Under the pieces are notes generated by a model. It was given only the letters and a program-made list of their open reading frames with translations. It was not told where the DNA came from and searched no databases. Position numbers and translations under genes: made by a program. This document shows positions 8,873 through 16,684 of a stretch of DNA of 28,026 nt, piece after piece (position 1 is the stretch's first letter; the number at the start of each line of letters is the position of its first letter). Origin of the DNA: an uncultured Clostridia bacterium. GTDB lineage: Bacteria > Bacillota > Clostridia > Christensenellales > UBA1242. The stretch covers positions 1 through 28,026 of the forward strand of contig CAKVLQ010000011.1 of NCBI GenBank assembly GCA_934757845.1, in the 5' to 3' direction.

Positions 8873-9865
8873 ATGGATGATAATAAGAAAAAAGCACTTG
8901 ATAGTGTAATACTTCAACTTGAAAAACAATTTGGAAAAGGCTCGGTTATTAAAATGGATCAACATTTTGACCGAAGCATTGAAGTTATCCCAACTGGTTG
9001 TTTAACTCTTGATAAGGCTCTTGGAATTGGCGGAGTTCCTCGTGGAAGAATTGTTGAAATTTATGGACCAGAAAGCAGTGGTAAAACTACTGTTGCATTA
9101 ACTATAGTAAGTCAAATGCAAAAAATGGGTGGAACTTGTGCTTTTATTGATGCAGAACACGCCCTTGACCCTGTGTATGCTGGAAACCTTGGTGTTAATG
9201 TTAGTGAACTTTATGTTTCTCAACCTTCAACTGGTGAAGAAGGATTGGAAATTTGCGAAGCCTTGGTTAGAAGTGGTGCGATTGATTTGGTTGTTATTGA
9301 CTCTGTTGCCGCACTAACTCCAAAAGCCGAAATAGACGGCGAAATGGGGGATAGTTTTATCGGGCTTCAAGCAAGACTTATGAGCCAAGCATTAAGAAAA
9401 CTTACTGGGATAGTTTCAAAAACAAATACTTGTGTTATTTTTATTAACCAATTAAGAGAAAAAGTTGGTGTTATGTTTGGAAGTCCAGAAACAACAACTG
9501 GTGGAAAAGCATTGAAATTTTATTCAAGCATAAGGCTTGATGTTAGAAAAACAGACACAATTAAAGTTGGTGATGAAGTTGTTGGAAACAAAACAAAAGT
9601 TAAAGTTGTAAAAAACAAACTTGCACCTCCTTTCAAAGTTGCCGAATTTGAAATTATGTTTGGCAAAGGAATTTCAAAAGTTGGTTGCCTTATTGATTTG
9701 GCTGTTAATTATGACATCATTGAAAAAAGCGGTGCATGGTTTAGTTATAATGGCGAAAAAATTGGGCAAGGCAAAGAGAATGCAAAAGCATTTTTAGAGC
9801 AAAATGAAGAAATTTATAACGAAATTGAAGAAAAAATTAAAGCAAAAATAAATGAAGAAGAATAG
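8873..9865 (+). CDS. recA: Recombinase RecA
   Basis: RecA forms ATP-dependent filaments on single-stranded DNA, catalyses strand exchange and triggers LexA cleavage. The 330-residue product has the whole core: the N-terminal helix (LDSVILQLEKQFGKGSVIKM), Walker A GPESSGKT at residues 65-72, the LVVIDSVAALTPKAE Walker B region, and the FINQLREKVGVMFGSPETTTGGKALKFYSS loop 2 region. The C-terminus is rather short and acidic. ATG 8873 is preceded by AAAAGG at 8858-8863. Only 23 bases separate it from pgsA, and no GAAC/GTTC-type SOS operator is visible in that gap, so expression appears to come from the operon promoter. cinA, often placed between pgsA and recA, is absent. Confidence 0.98.
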   Translation: MDDNKKKALDSVILQLEKQFGKGSVIKMDQHFDRSIEVIPTGCLTLDKALGIGGVPRGRIVEIYGPESSGKTTVALTIVSQMQKMGGTCAFIDAEHALDPVYAGNLGVNVSELYVSQPSTGEEGLEICEALVRSGAIDLVVIDSVAALTPKAEIDGEMGDSFIGLQARLMSQALRKLTGIVSKTNTCVIFINQLREKVGVMFGSPETTTGGKALKFYSSIRLDVRKTDTIKVGDEVVGNKTKVKVVKNKLAPPFKVAEFEIMFGKGISKVGCLIDLAVNYDIIEKSGAWFSYNGEKIGQGKENAKAFLEQNEEIYNEIEEKIKAKINEEE

Positions 9866-9877
9866 AAGGAATTTGAT

Positions 9878-10486
9878 ATGAAAAAATTTTTAAAGAACAT
9901 AAAAGTTTGGTCATTATTAGAAGCACTTTCTTGTTTAGTGTTTGGTGTGCTTTTAATCGCTTTTCAAGATTTTACAAAACTAGCAATAATCTATACTTTT
10001 GCAAGTTTGGTTATGCTTATTGGATTAATAAAATGTTTTAACTATTTTTGTTATGGCATAGAACCTTTTGGATTTATAAATGGGCTTGTTAACATTGCAA
10101 TTTCAATAATTATTTTTGTTAATGCTCAAACTTTAAGCGACATGAGAGTGTTTGGGCTTATGTTCGGCTTATATTTTATTGTTAAAGGCTTGCTTATGAC
10201 ACAATGGTCGGCTGATTGCCACAAATTTGGTGCAAAATATTGGTGGCTAAATTTAATTTTAGCATTAGTTGTTTTTGCAATGGGGATTTTGATTGTTGTT
10301 TATCCACAAACAGAACAAGTTTTGTTGATATTAATTGGTGTGGCACTAATTGTTGATGCAATTTATTCATTTGTTGACACTATAGTTGTTTCAGCAAAAA
10401 TCAAAAAGGCAAGAAAAACTTTAAAAAGTTTGTTTGAAGACGATAACAAAATTTATCTTGACGAAAATGATTATGACACAAAATAA
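9878..10486 (+). CDS. DUF308 (HdeD-like) membrane protein
   Basis: This 202-residue protein has about six hydrophobic segments in pairs (near residues 12-30, 34-52, 62-80, 87-105, 120-140 and 143-165). A charged cytoplasmic tail is rich in Lys, Asp and Glu. The paired helices with short turns, and phrases such as LEALSCLVFGVLLIAF and ALVVFAMGILIVVYPQ repeating the same pattern, are typical of the DUF308/HdeD family. Its biochemical function is not known. AAGGA lies immediately behind the recA stop and the start is 12 bases later, so it is the last gene of the ftsK-recA transcript. A bidirectional terminator follows. Confidence 0.75.
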   Translation: MKKFLKNIKVWSLLEALSCLVFGVLLIAFQDFTKLAIIYTFASLVMLIGLIKCFNYFCYGIEPFGFINGLVNIAISIIIFVNAQTLSDMRVFGLMFGLYFIVKGLLMTQWSADCHKFGAKYWWLNLILALVVFAMGILIVVYPQTEQVLLILIGVALIVDAIYSFVDTIVVSAKIKKARKTLKSLFEDDNKIYLDENDYDTK

Positions 10487-10582
10487 TTTTTGTTTTGAAT
10501 AACATAAATTTAAGTTTTAACTAAAATTTTGTTATTACTTAAAAAAGTTGAAAATTAAAATTAATAAAATATTAATATAATC

Positions 10583-10609
10583 AAAAATAAAGCCTTTGGG
10601 CTTTATTTT
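10583..10609. terminator. Bidirectional terminator between two convergent genes
   Basis: AAAATAAAGCC (10584-10594), loop TTTG and GGCTTTATTTT (from 10599) form a long stem with T-runs on both strands. It ends the rightward recA operon and also sits immediately behind the stop codon of the leftward PBP gene. Confidence 0.85.
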
Positions 10610-12865
10610 TTATAATATTATAACCTTTTTAAACTCACTTTTGCTTTTAGCACTTGGGGTAAATGTTGAATAATTATAAGCATAGCATTCAATATAATAA
10701 TCATAAAACACATCGCTTTCAGCACTGTCATCAACAACAACAATTTCACCTTTTTTATTTTTAATTGTATCCAAACAAGTTGTTTGGTCTTCTTCAATTC
10801 GCATAATTTTGTAAATCAAATATGATTTTGCGTCAAAAGTAATTTTTGGTTTTTTATTTTCAAGTTTAATTTCAAAAGTTGTAGGCTGTGGATTAGAATA
10901 AGTTGTGCTAACTTTAAAATTATTAAACTTTTTGTTAATTTCTATTGTTTTTTTATAGATTGGTGGGGTGTTAACGCCCGCAAGTTTAATTTCATGTTCA
11001 TTTTCAAGACACGCTTCATCAATGTTAATTCTTTCAATTCCACTTGGAACGGCAAAATTATTGTCTTTATCTTTATCAAAACTTGAAATTAAAATTTCTT
11101 TTAACATACTTGTTGCATAAGTTCCGCCATTATTAGAGCCTTCCAAATTAAATTCAGTTTTATAAGAAGTGTTGCCAAGCCAAACACCGCAAGTTTTGTT
11201 TTTTGTGTAGGCACACGAATAGACATCGGTGTTTAAATTTGTGTTTTTAATTCCAACTGTTCCAGTTTTGCCTGCCACGGTGAAAGGAAGATTTTTGAGC
11301 CTCATACTTGTTCCTTTTTTTGCACCCGAAATTAACATTTTTGTCATAAGATATGCGGTTTCATCACTCATAATTTTGTTTTTTGTTTCCATGTTTTCAA
11401 ATAGTGTTCCAAATGGGCATTCAATTTTTTTAATAAAACTTGCTTTAACAAAATTTCCATCAAGAGCAAAAGGAACAAAAGTGTTGGATAAGTCGATAAT
11501 ATCCATTCCAAACTTAAATCCTCCCAAAGCCAAAGCATAATTGTTGCCTTCGCCATCAAAATTAACACCCGCATTTTTTGCAAAGTTTTTGCATTTTTCA
11601 ATTCCTTCATCTTGCATAATCTTAACAGCAGGGATATTTAAAGATTGCTCTATTGCTTCTTGAACGCTAACATATCCATGATAAACTCCGCCAACATTTT
11701 TTGGAGAATAGCCATCAACATTAATTTTTTCGTCAAGAATAGGAGTTTCGGGGCATATTTTTCCGTCTTCAAGTGCGGGGGCATAAACTAAAATTGGTTT
11801 TATTGTTGAACCTGGTTGTCGTTTTATATTAACAAGATTATAATCACATTTTCCATAAAATGCATTTATTCCACCAGTTTCATTGTCAATAACAACTGCC
11901 GAACTGTCGGCTATATTCCCATATTTGTTTTTATGGTAAAATTTGGGATCGTTCACAATTTCAATCAATTTGCTTTGCAATTCTTCATCTAAATATGTAT
12001 AAATTTTAACTCCATTAACTTTCATTTGTTGTTCGTCCATATTCAAAATTTTTTCAGCACTTTGAATAACTGCTTGTTCATAAATATTTTTAATTGTATT
12101 TTTATTAAGGCAAAGTTCAATATTTTTGTTAACATTTTCGTCATATTCTTCTTGTGAAATATGTCCATCTTTTAACATTTCACTCAAAACTAGGTTTTTT
12201 CGTTTTAAACAATTTTCAGGATTAAGTATTGGGGAATATTTTGTTGGGGCTTTTATAAGTCCTGCCAAAATTGCACTTTCGTTTATTGAAAGTTCGCTTG
12301 CGGGTTTGTTAAAATATGCAAAACTTGCGTTTTCAAGCCCATAAGCATTATTGCCGAAATAAATAACATTCAAATATGTTTCCAAAATGTCATCTTTGCT
12401 AAAATTTTTTTCAAGTTTTTTTGTTAAAACAATTTCTTTAATTTTTCGGTCAAAGGTTTTTTCATTTCCAAGGTGAGTGTTCTTTATAAGTTGTTGGCTT
12501 ATTGTTGAACCACCTTCTTTCAAATATCCACTTTTAAGATTGTTTAACATACTTTTAAATATTCTTTTATAATTAAGCCCATGATGATTATAAAACTGTT
12601 TGTCTTCTATGGATATAAATGCGTTTTTAACATGACTTGGCAAATTTTCATAGTCTATAATTTTGTTTGAACTGTTGTTTTTTATAAGTTCGTTGTTTTT
12701 GTTATATATTTCAATTTTGCTTGAAGAAGATATTAACAAATTTTTGTCAAAATTAACATTTTTGGCACTTTTTATTGCACTACCCAAAATTATGCTAAAA
12801 GCACAAACTATAACAAAAATTAAACTTAACAAAACAATAAAACTAATTTTTAAAACTTTTTTCAT
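10610..12865 (-). CDS. Class A penicillin-binding protein (PBP1A family)
   Basis: This bifunctional peptidoglycan synthase of 751 residues combines glycan polymerisation and cross-linking outside the cell. Residues 7-30 form a membrane anchor. The GT51 glycosyltransferase has EDKQFYNHHG with catalytic Glu87, then GGSTISQQL and the helix ILETYLNVIYFGNNAYG. The transpeptidase has the SxxK motif STIK at 353-356, SLN at 408-410 and KTG at 533-535. The last 100 or so residues look like a small beta-rich domain. ATG 12865 is chosen because it starts the cytoplasmic tail and membrane anchor; the frame stays open for 75 more codons that run into miaB on the other strand and look non-coding. No Shine-Dalgarno sequence precedes this ATG. 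It is one of only two minus-strand genes found here. Confidence 0.94.
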   Translation of the reverse strand: MKKVLKISFIVLLSLIFVIVCAFSIILGSAIKSAKNVNFDKNLLISSSSKIEIYNKNNELIKNNSSNKIIDYENLPSHVKNAFISIEDKQFYNHHGLNYKRIFKSMLNNLKSGYLKEGGSTISQQLIKNTHLGNEKTFDRKIKEIVLTKKLEKNFSKDDILETYLNVIYFGNNAYGLENASFAYFNKPASELSINESAILAGLIKAPTKYSPILNPENCLKRKNLVLSEMLKDGHISQEEYDENVNKNIELCLNKNTIKNIYEQAVIQSAEKILNMDEQQMKVNGVKIYTYLDEELQSKLIEIVNDPKFYHKNKYGNIADSSAVVIDNETGGINAFYGKCDYNLVNIKRQPGSTIKPILVYAPALEDGKICPETPILDEKINVDGYSPKNVGGVYHGYVSVQEAIEQSLNIPAVKIMQDEGIEKCKNFAKNAGVNFDGEGNNYALALGGFKFGMDIIDLSNTFVPFALDGNFVKASFIKKIECPFGTLFENMETKNKIMSDETAYLMTKMLISGAKKGTSMRLKNLPFTVAGKTGTVGIKNTNLNTDVYSCAYTKNKTCGVWLGNTSYKTEFNLEGSNNGGTYATSMLKEILISSFDKDKDNNFAVPSGIERINIDEACLENEHEIKLAGVNTPPIYKKTIEINKKFNNFKVSTTYSNPQPTTFEIKLENKKPKITFDAKSYLIYKIMRIEEDQTTCLDTIKNKKGEIVVVDDSAESDVFYDYYIECYAYNYSTFTPSAKSKSEFKKVIIL

Positions 12866-12899
12866 AATTATAGTATTAGTTTTTTTATATAAAATTATG

Positions 12900-12928
12900 T
12901 TGAAAAATCTATAAAAAAAGTGTATAAT
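12900..12928 (+). promoter_or_regulatory. Promoter of the miaB-mutS-mutL operon
   Basis: TTGAAA (12900-12905), exactly 17 bases and TATAAT (12923-12928) give a near-consensus promoter. The expected transcription start, about seven bases behind the -10, falls at or next to the A of the miaB ATG (12935). Confidence 0.75.
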
Positions 12929-12934
12929 AAAACT

Positions 12935-14068
12935 ATGAATAAAAAATATATAGTTATAACTTATGGTTGCCAAATGAACATTCATGAAAGTGAAAAACTT
13001 TGTGGAATGCTTGAAGAACTTGGCTATGAAAAAACTGCTAACAAAGAAGAAGCCGACATTATTGTTTTTAACACCTGTTGCATTCGTCAAGGGGCAGAAG
13101 ACCGTGCTTTTGGAAATATTGGGGCATTAAAGCCACTTAAAAAGAAAAACAAAAATTTGATTATTGCCGTTTGTGGTTGCATGACTCAACAAAAAGATAG
13201 AGTTGAAAAACTTGAAAAAACATATCCCTATGTGGATATTGTTTTTGGCACACATAATCTTCATTTGTTTAAAGAATTTGTGCAAAAAAGGCTTAATGGG
13301 CAAAAACGGGTTATTGAATTTTGCACCGATGACAAATTAATGCCTGAACAAACAAATATGGTTAGAGATAACAAAGAAAATGCTTATGTAAATATCATTT
13401 ATGGTTGCAACAATTATTGTTCATACTGCATTGTTCCGTTTGTTAGGGGCAGAGAGCGAAGCCGAAACTTTAATGAAATTATTGAAGAAGTTAAAAAACT
13501 TATAAGCGAAGGATATAAAACAATAACTCTTCTTGGTCAAAATGTTAACAGTTATGGAAATGATATTGAAGATGAAAATGTTAACTTTAACAACTTGCTA
13601 AAAACTCTTGCAAAATTAGATGGCAATTTTGAAATTAAGTTTATGACAAGCCACCCAAAAGATTTAAGCAAAGATGTTGTTGACACTATTAGTGAAAATG
13701 AAAAATTGAGCAAAGAAATTCATTTGCCAGTTCAAAGCGGAAGCAACAGAATTTTAAATTTAATGAACAGAAAATATACTATCGAACATTATTTGGAAAT
13801 TGTTGATTATATCCGAAAAAAAATTCCTTCGGCAAGACTAACAACCGATTTGATAGTTGGTTTTCCGGGTGAAACCGAAGAAGATTTTAATCAAACTGTT
13901 GAACTTGTTAAAAAAGTTGGATATGATGGCATTTTTGCTTATATGTATTCACCACGAACAGGCACAAAAGCCGAAAAAATGGAAAATCAAATTCCACTTG
14001 AAATTAAAAATGAAAGAGTTAATAAAATTTTAAATTTAGAAAAAGAACTTTTGAAAAATAAAAATTAA
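12935..14068 (+). CDS. miaB: tRNA-2-methylthio-N6-dimethylallyladenosine synthase MiaB, without TRAM domain
   Basis: MiaB is the radical-SAM methylthiotransferase that turns i6A37 of certain tRNAs into ms2i6A37. It acts after MiaA, encoded three genes downstream. The 377-residue product has N-terminal cluster ligands Cys12 (YGCQMN), Cys48 (NTCCIR) and Cys82 (CGCMTQ). The radical-SAM ligands are Cys158, Cys162 and Cys165 (GCNNYCSYCIVPFVRGRERSR), followed by the usual LTTDLIVGFPGET segment. The protein stops about 25 residues after the SPRTGT motif, so the C-terminal TRAM domain of roughly 60 residues is missing. mutS begins 18 bases later, leaving no room for it. ATG 12935 has no Shine-Dalgarno sequence and coincides with the expected transcription start, so the mRNA may be leaderless. 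A GTG at 12920 in frame would lie upstream of that start. Confidence 0.93.
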   Translation: MNKKYIVITYGCQMNIHESEKLCGMLEELGYEKTANKEEADIIVFNTCCIRQGAEDRAFGNIGALKPLKKKNKNLIIAVCGCMTQQKDRVEKLEKTYPYVDIVFGTHNLHLFKEFVQKRLNGQKRVIEFCTDDKLMPEQTNMVRDNKENAYVNIIYGCNNYCSYCIVPFVRGRERSRNFNEIIEEVKKLISEGYKTITLLGQNVNSYGNDIEDENVNFNNLLKTLAKLDGNFEIKFMTSHPKDLSKDVVDTISENEKLSKEIHLPVQSGSNRILNLMNRKYTIEHYLEIVDYIRKKIPSARLTTDLIVGFPGETEEDFNQTVELVKKVGYDGIFAYMYSPRTGTKAEKMENQIPLEIKNERVNKILNLEKELLKNKN

Positions 14069-14086
14069 ACCACATAGGAGAAATTT

Positions 14087-16684
14087 ATGGATTTTAAAGA
14101 TGTTTATATGTTTTCGGAAAACGATAAGAAAAATGCATCAAATATGATGAAGCAATATTTTTTGCTTAAAGAACAATACAAAGATGTTATTTTGTTTTAT
14201 CGTTTGGGCGATTTCTATGAACTTTTTGACGAAGATGCCGTTTTATGTTCAAGGCTTCTTGATTTAACTTTAACCAGCAAAAATTGTTCGTTAGAAAACA
14301 AAGTTGCAATGTGTGGAGTTCCAGCAAAAGCATGCGATATATATTTGAAAAAACTTTTGAGTTTGGGTTATAAAGTTGGCATTTGCGAACAGTTAACAGA
14401 CCCAAAAGAAGGTGGAAAAGAACTTGTTGAGCGTGATGTTGTTAGAATTGTAACTCCGGGAACAATTATGGAAGACGAAATATTAGAGCAAAAGAAAAAC
14501 AACTATATTGCTTGCATTTATTATAACAAAGATTATTCTATTGCTTTTACTGATATTTCAACTGGTGAGTTTTATATAACAACCGAAACGAGTTTGCAAG
14601 CAGTTAACGACTTTTTGGTTATGATAAATCCGTCCGAAATTATTTGCAATGACGAAATGAAACTTGAAAGTTTGAACATGAGTGCTGTTAAATTTGATAA
14701 TATTCCAAATTTTAATTGCCTTGACGGAACAGATTTTAACCTTAAAAACAGCGAAGAACTTTTTTATAAACAATTTAAAACCGAAAATTTTAAAGTTTTT
14801 GAAATTACAAACAAAAACCAAGTTATTTGTATTGGTGCGTTATTTTCATATTTGTTTAAAACTCAAAAACGAGCATTAAATCATATTAACACTATCAAAC
14901 ATTATTACAGCAAAGATTATATGTATCTTGATGCAAATACCCGAAAGCATTTGGAACTTGTTGAAAACAAAGAAGGCAAAAAGCGGGGAACGGTTTTGTG
15001 GCTTTTAGACAAAACTTCAACAAGCATGGGTGGAAGAATGATAAGAAACTTTATTGAACAACCACTTTTTAATGAAGTTTTGATAAATGAAAGGCTAAAC
15101 AGTGTTGAAGAACTAAACAATAATTTGTTTGTTAGGGACAATTTGGTTGAACTTTTAAAACATATTAGTGATATTGAAAGGCTTGCAGGCAAAATAAGTT
15201 ATAACTCAATCACTCCACGAGAATGTGTTATGATAAAAAATAGTTTAAAAATTTTGCCCGAAATAAAAGAAAAACTTAAAGGTTTTAGCACAAAATTATT
15301 AAAAGATGTTTATGAAAAACTTGATGATTTTTCCGAAATTTATAATCTTTTAGATTCGGCTTTTGATGAAAAAACAACTGTTGTAAATTATAAAGACGGC
15401 GGTTTTTTAAAAGAAGGGTTTGATGCTGATTTTGACGAAAACAAAAACTTTTCTTCTCATGTTAGAGAAACGATAGATGATTTGGTTGAAACTGAAAAAG
15501 AATTAACTGGAATAAAAGGTCTTAAAGTTGAATATTCAAGGGTGTTTGGATTTTTGTTTGAAGTTACAAACAGCCAAAAAGATTTAGTTCCTTATAGGTA
15601 TATTCGTAAACAAACATTGACAAATGCCGAAAGATATTACACACAAGAACTTAAAGAACTTGAAAACAAAATTCTAACTTCAAAAGAAAAGGCACTTAAA
15701 CGAGAAATTGAACTTTATATTTCAATTAAAGAAAGGTTAAGCAAAGAAGTTCCAAAATTTCAAAATTCAAGCAAACTTTTGGCTCTTTTAGATGCTTTAA
15801 TAAGTTTAAGCGTTGTTAGCATTGAAAATGATTATACAAAACCAATTATAAATTCAAACATTAATCATATAAAAATTGAAAATGGTCGACACCCAATAAT
15901 TGAAAAATTACTAAAAAAGGGTGAGTTTATTGAAAATGACACTTTGCTTGATTGTGATGAAAATCGAACAATGATAATAACCGGTCCTAACATGGCGGGA
16001 AAAAGCACATATATGCGTCAAGTTGCTTTAATAACTCTTTTTGCACATATTGGCTGTTTTGTTCCAGCAAAAAGTGCCGAAATTTCACTTACTGACCGAA
16101 TATTCACACGAATTGGAGCAAGTGATGACTTGTTGTATGGTCAAAGCACATTTATGGTTGAAATGACCGAAGTTGCAAATATTTTGGCAAATGCTACAAA
16201 CAAAAGTTTGATTTTGCTTGATGAAGTTGGCAGGGGAACTGCCACTTATGACGGATTGTCAATAGCCTATTCAGTTACAGAATATTTAAGCAAACACTTA
16301 AAAGCAAAAACTTTGTTTTCAACACATTATCATGAACTTACTGAACTTGAAGGCAAACTTGAAGGTGTAAAAAATTATCGAATAACAGTTAAAGAAATTA
16401 ATGGACAAATTTTGTTTTTGCGAAAAATTGTTAGAGGTGGGGCAAACAAAAGTTTTGGTATTGAAGTTGCTTCACTTGCTGGGCTTCCAGCCGAGATTAT
16501 TGAAAACAGCAAAAAAGTTCTTCAAAAACTTGAAGAAAAAGATGTTGTTAAAAATGAAGCCTATTCAAGTGGCGTTAATGTTAAAGATTTGCAAGTAATT
16601 AATATTTTGAAAGACCTTGACCTTAACAAAATAAGCCCCTTAGAGGCATTTTCGATTTTAAATAATTTAAAGGATAGTTTGTAA
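14087..16684 (+). CDS. mutS: DNA mismatch repair protein MutS
   Basis: MutS recognises mismatches and signals to MutL. The 865-residue product has the mismatch-reading motif Phe43-Tyr44-Glu45 in GDFYELF. Connector, lever and clamp domains follow. The ABC-type ATPase has Walker A GPNMAGKST at 633-641, the region DDLLYGQSTFMVEM and the Walker B segment LILLDEVGRGTATYDG, followed by FSTHYHEL. Length and order match MutS1. AGGAG at 14076-14080 is six bases before ATG 14087. The stop codon overlaps the ATG of mutL by one base (TAATG), which indicates translational coupling. Confidence 0.97.
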   Translation: MDFKDVYMFSENDKKNASNMMKQYFLLKEQYKDVILFYRLGDFYELFDEDAVLCSRLLDLTLTSKNCSLENKVAMCGVPAKACDIYLKKLLSLGYKVGICEQLTDPKEGGKELVERDVVRIVTPGTIMEDEILEQKKNNYIACIYYNKDYSIAFTDISTGEFYITTETSLQAVNDFLVMINPSEIICNDEMKLESLNMSAVKFDNIPNFNCLDGTDFNLKNSEELFYKQFKTENFKVFEITNKNQVICIGALFSYLFKTQKRALNHINTIKHYYSKDYMYLDANTRKHLELVENKEGKKRGTVLWLLDKTSTSMGGRMIRNFIEQPLFNEVLINERLNSVEELNNNLFVRDNLVELLKHISDIERLAGKISYNSITPRECVMIKNSLKILPEIKEKLKGFSTKLLKDVYEKLDDFSEIYNLLDSAFDEKTTVVNYKDGGFLKEGFDADFDENKNFSSHVRETIDDLVETEKELTGIKGLKVEYSRVFGFLFEVTNSQKDLVPYRYIRKQTLTNAERYYTQELKELENKILTSKEKALKREIELYISIKERLSKEVPKFQNSSKLLALLDALISLSVVSIENDYTKPIINSNINHIKIENGRHPIIEKLLKKGEFIENDTLLDCDENRTMIITGPNMAGKSTYMRQVALITLFAHIGCFVPAKSAEISLTDRIFTRIGASDDLLYGQSTFMVEMTEVANILANATNKSLILLDEVGRGTATYDGLSIAYSVTEYLSKHLKAKTLFSTHYHELTELEGKLEGVKNYRITVKEINGQILFLRKIVRGGANKSFGIEVASLAGLPAEIIENSKKVLQKLEEKDVVKNEAYSSGVNVKDLQVINILKDLDLNKISPLEAFSILNNLKDSL

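Noticed and set aside
11229..11540. A 103-codon frame on the plus strand inside the PBP gene
   Set aside because: It is antisense to the transpeptidase domain with its conserved KTG motif and shows no ribosome binding site or family signature.
12866..13090. A 75-residue N-terminal extension of the PBP
   Set aside because: It is antisense to the conserved start of miaB, contains runs of Phe and Asn without domain character, and precedes the natural anchor MKKVLK.
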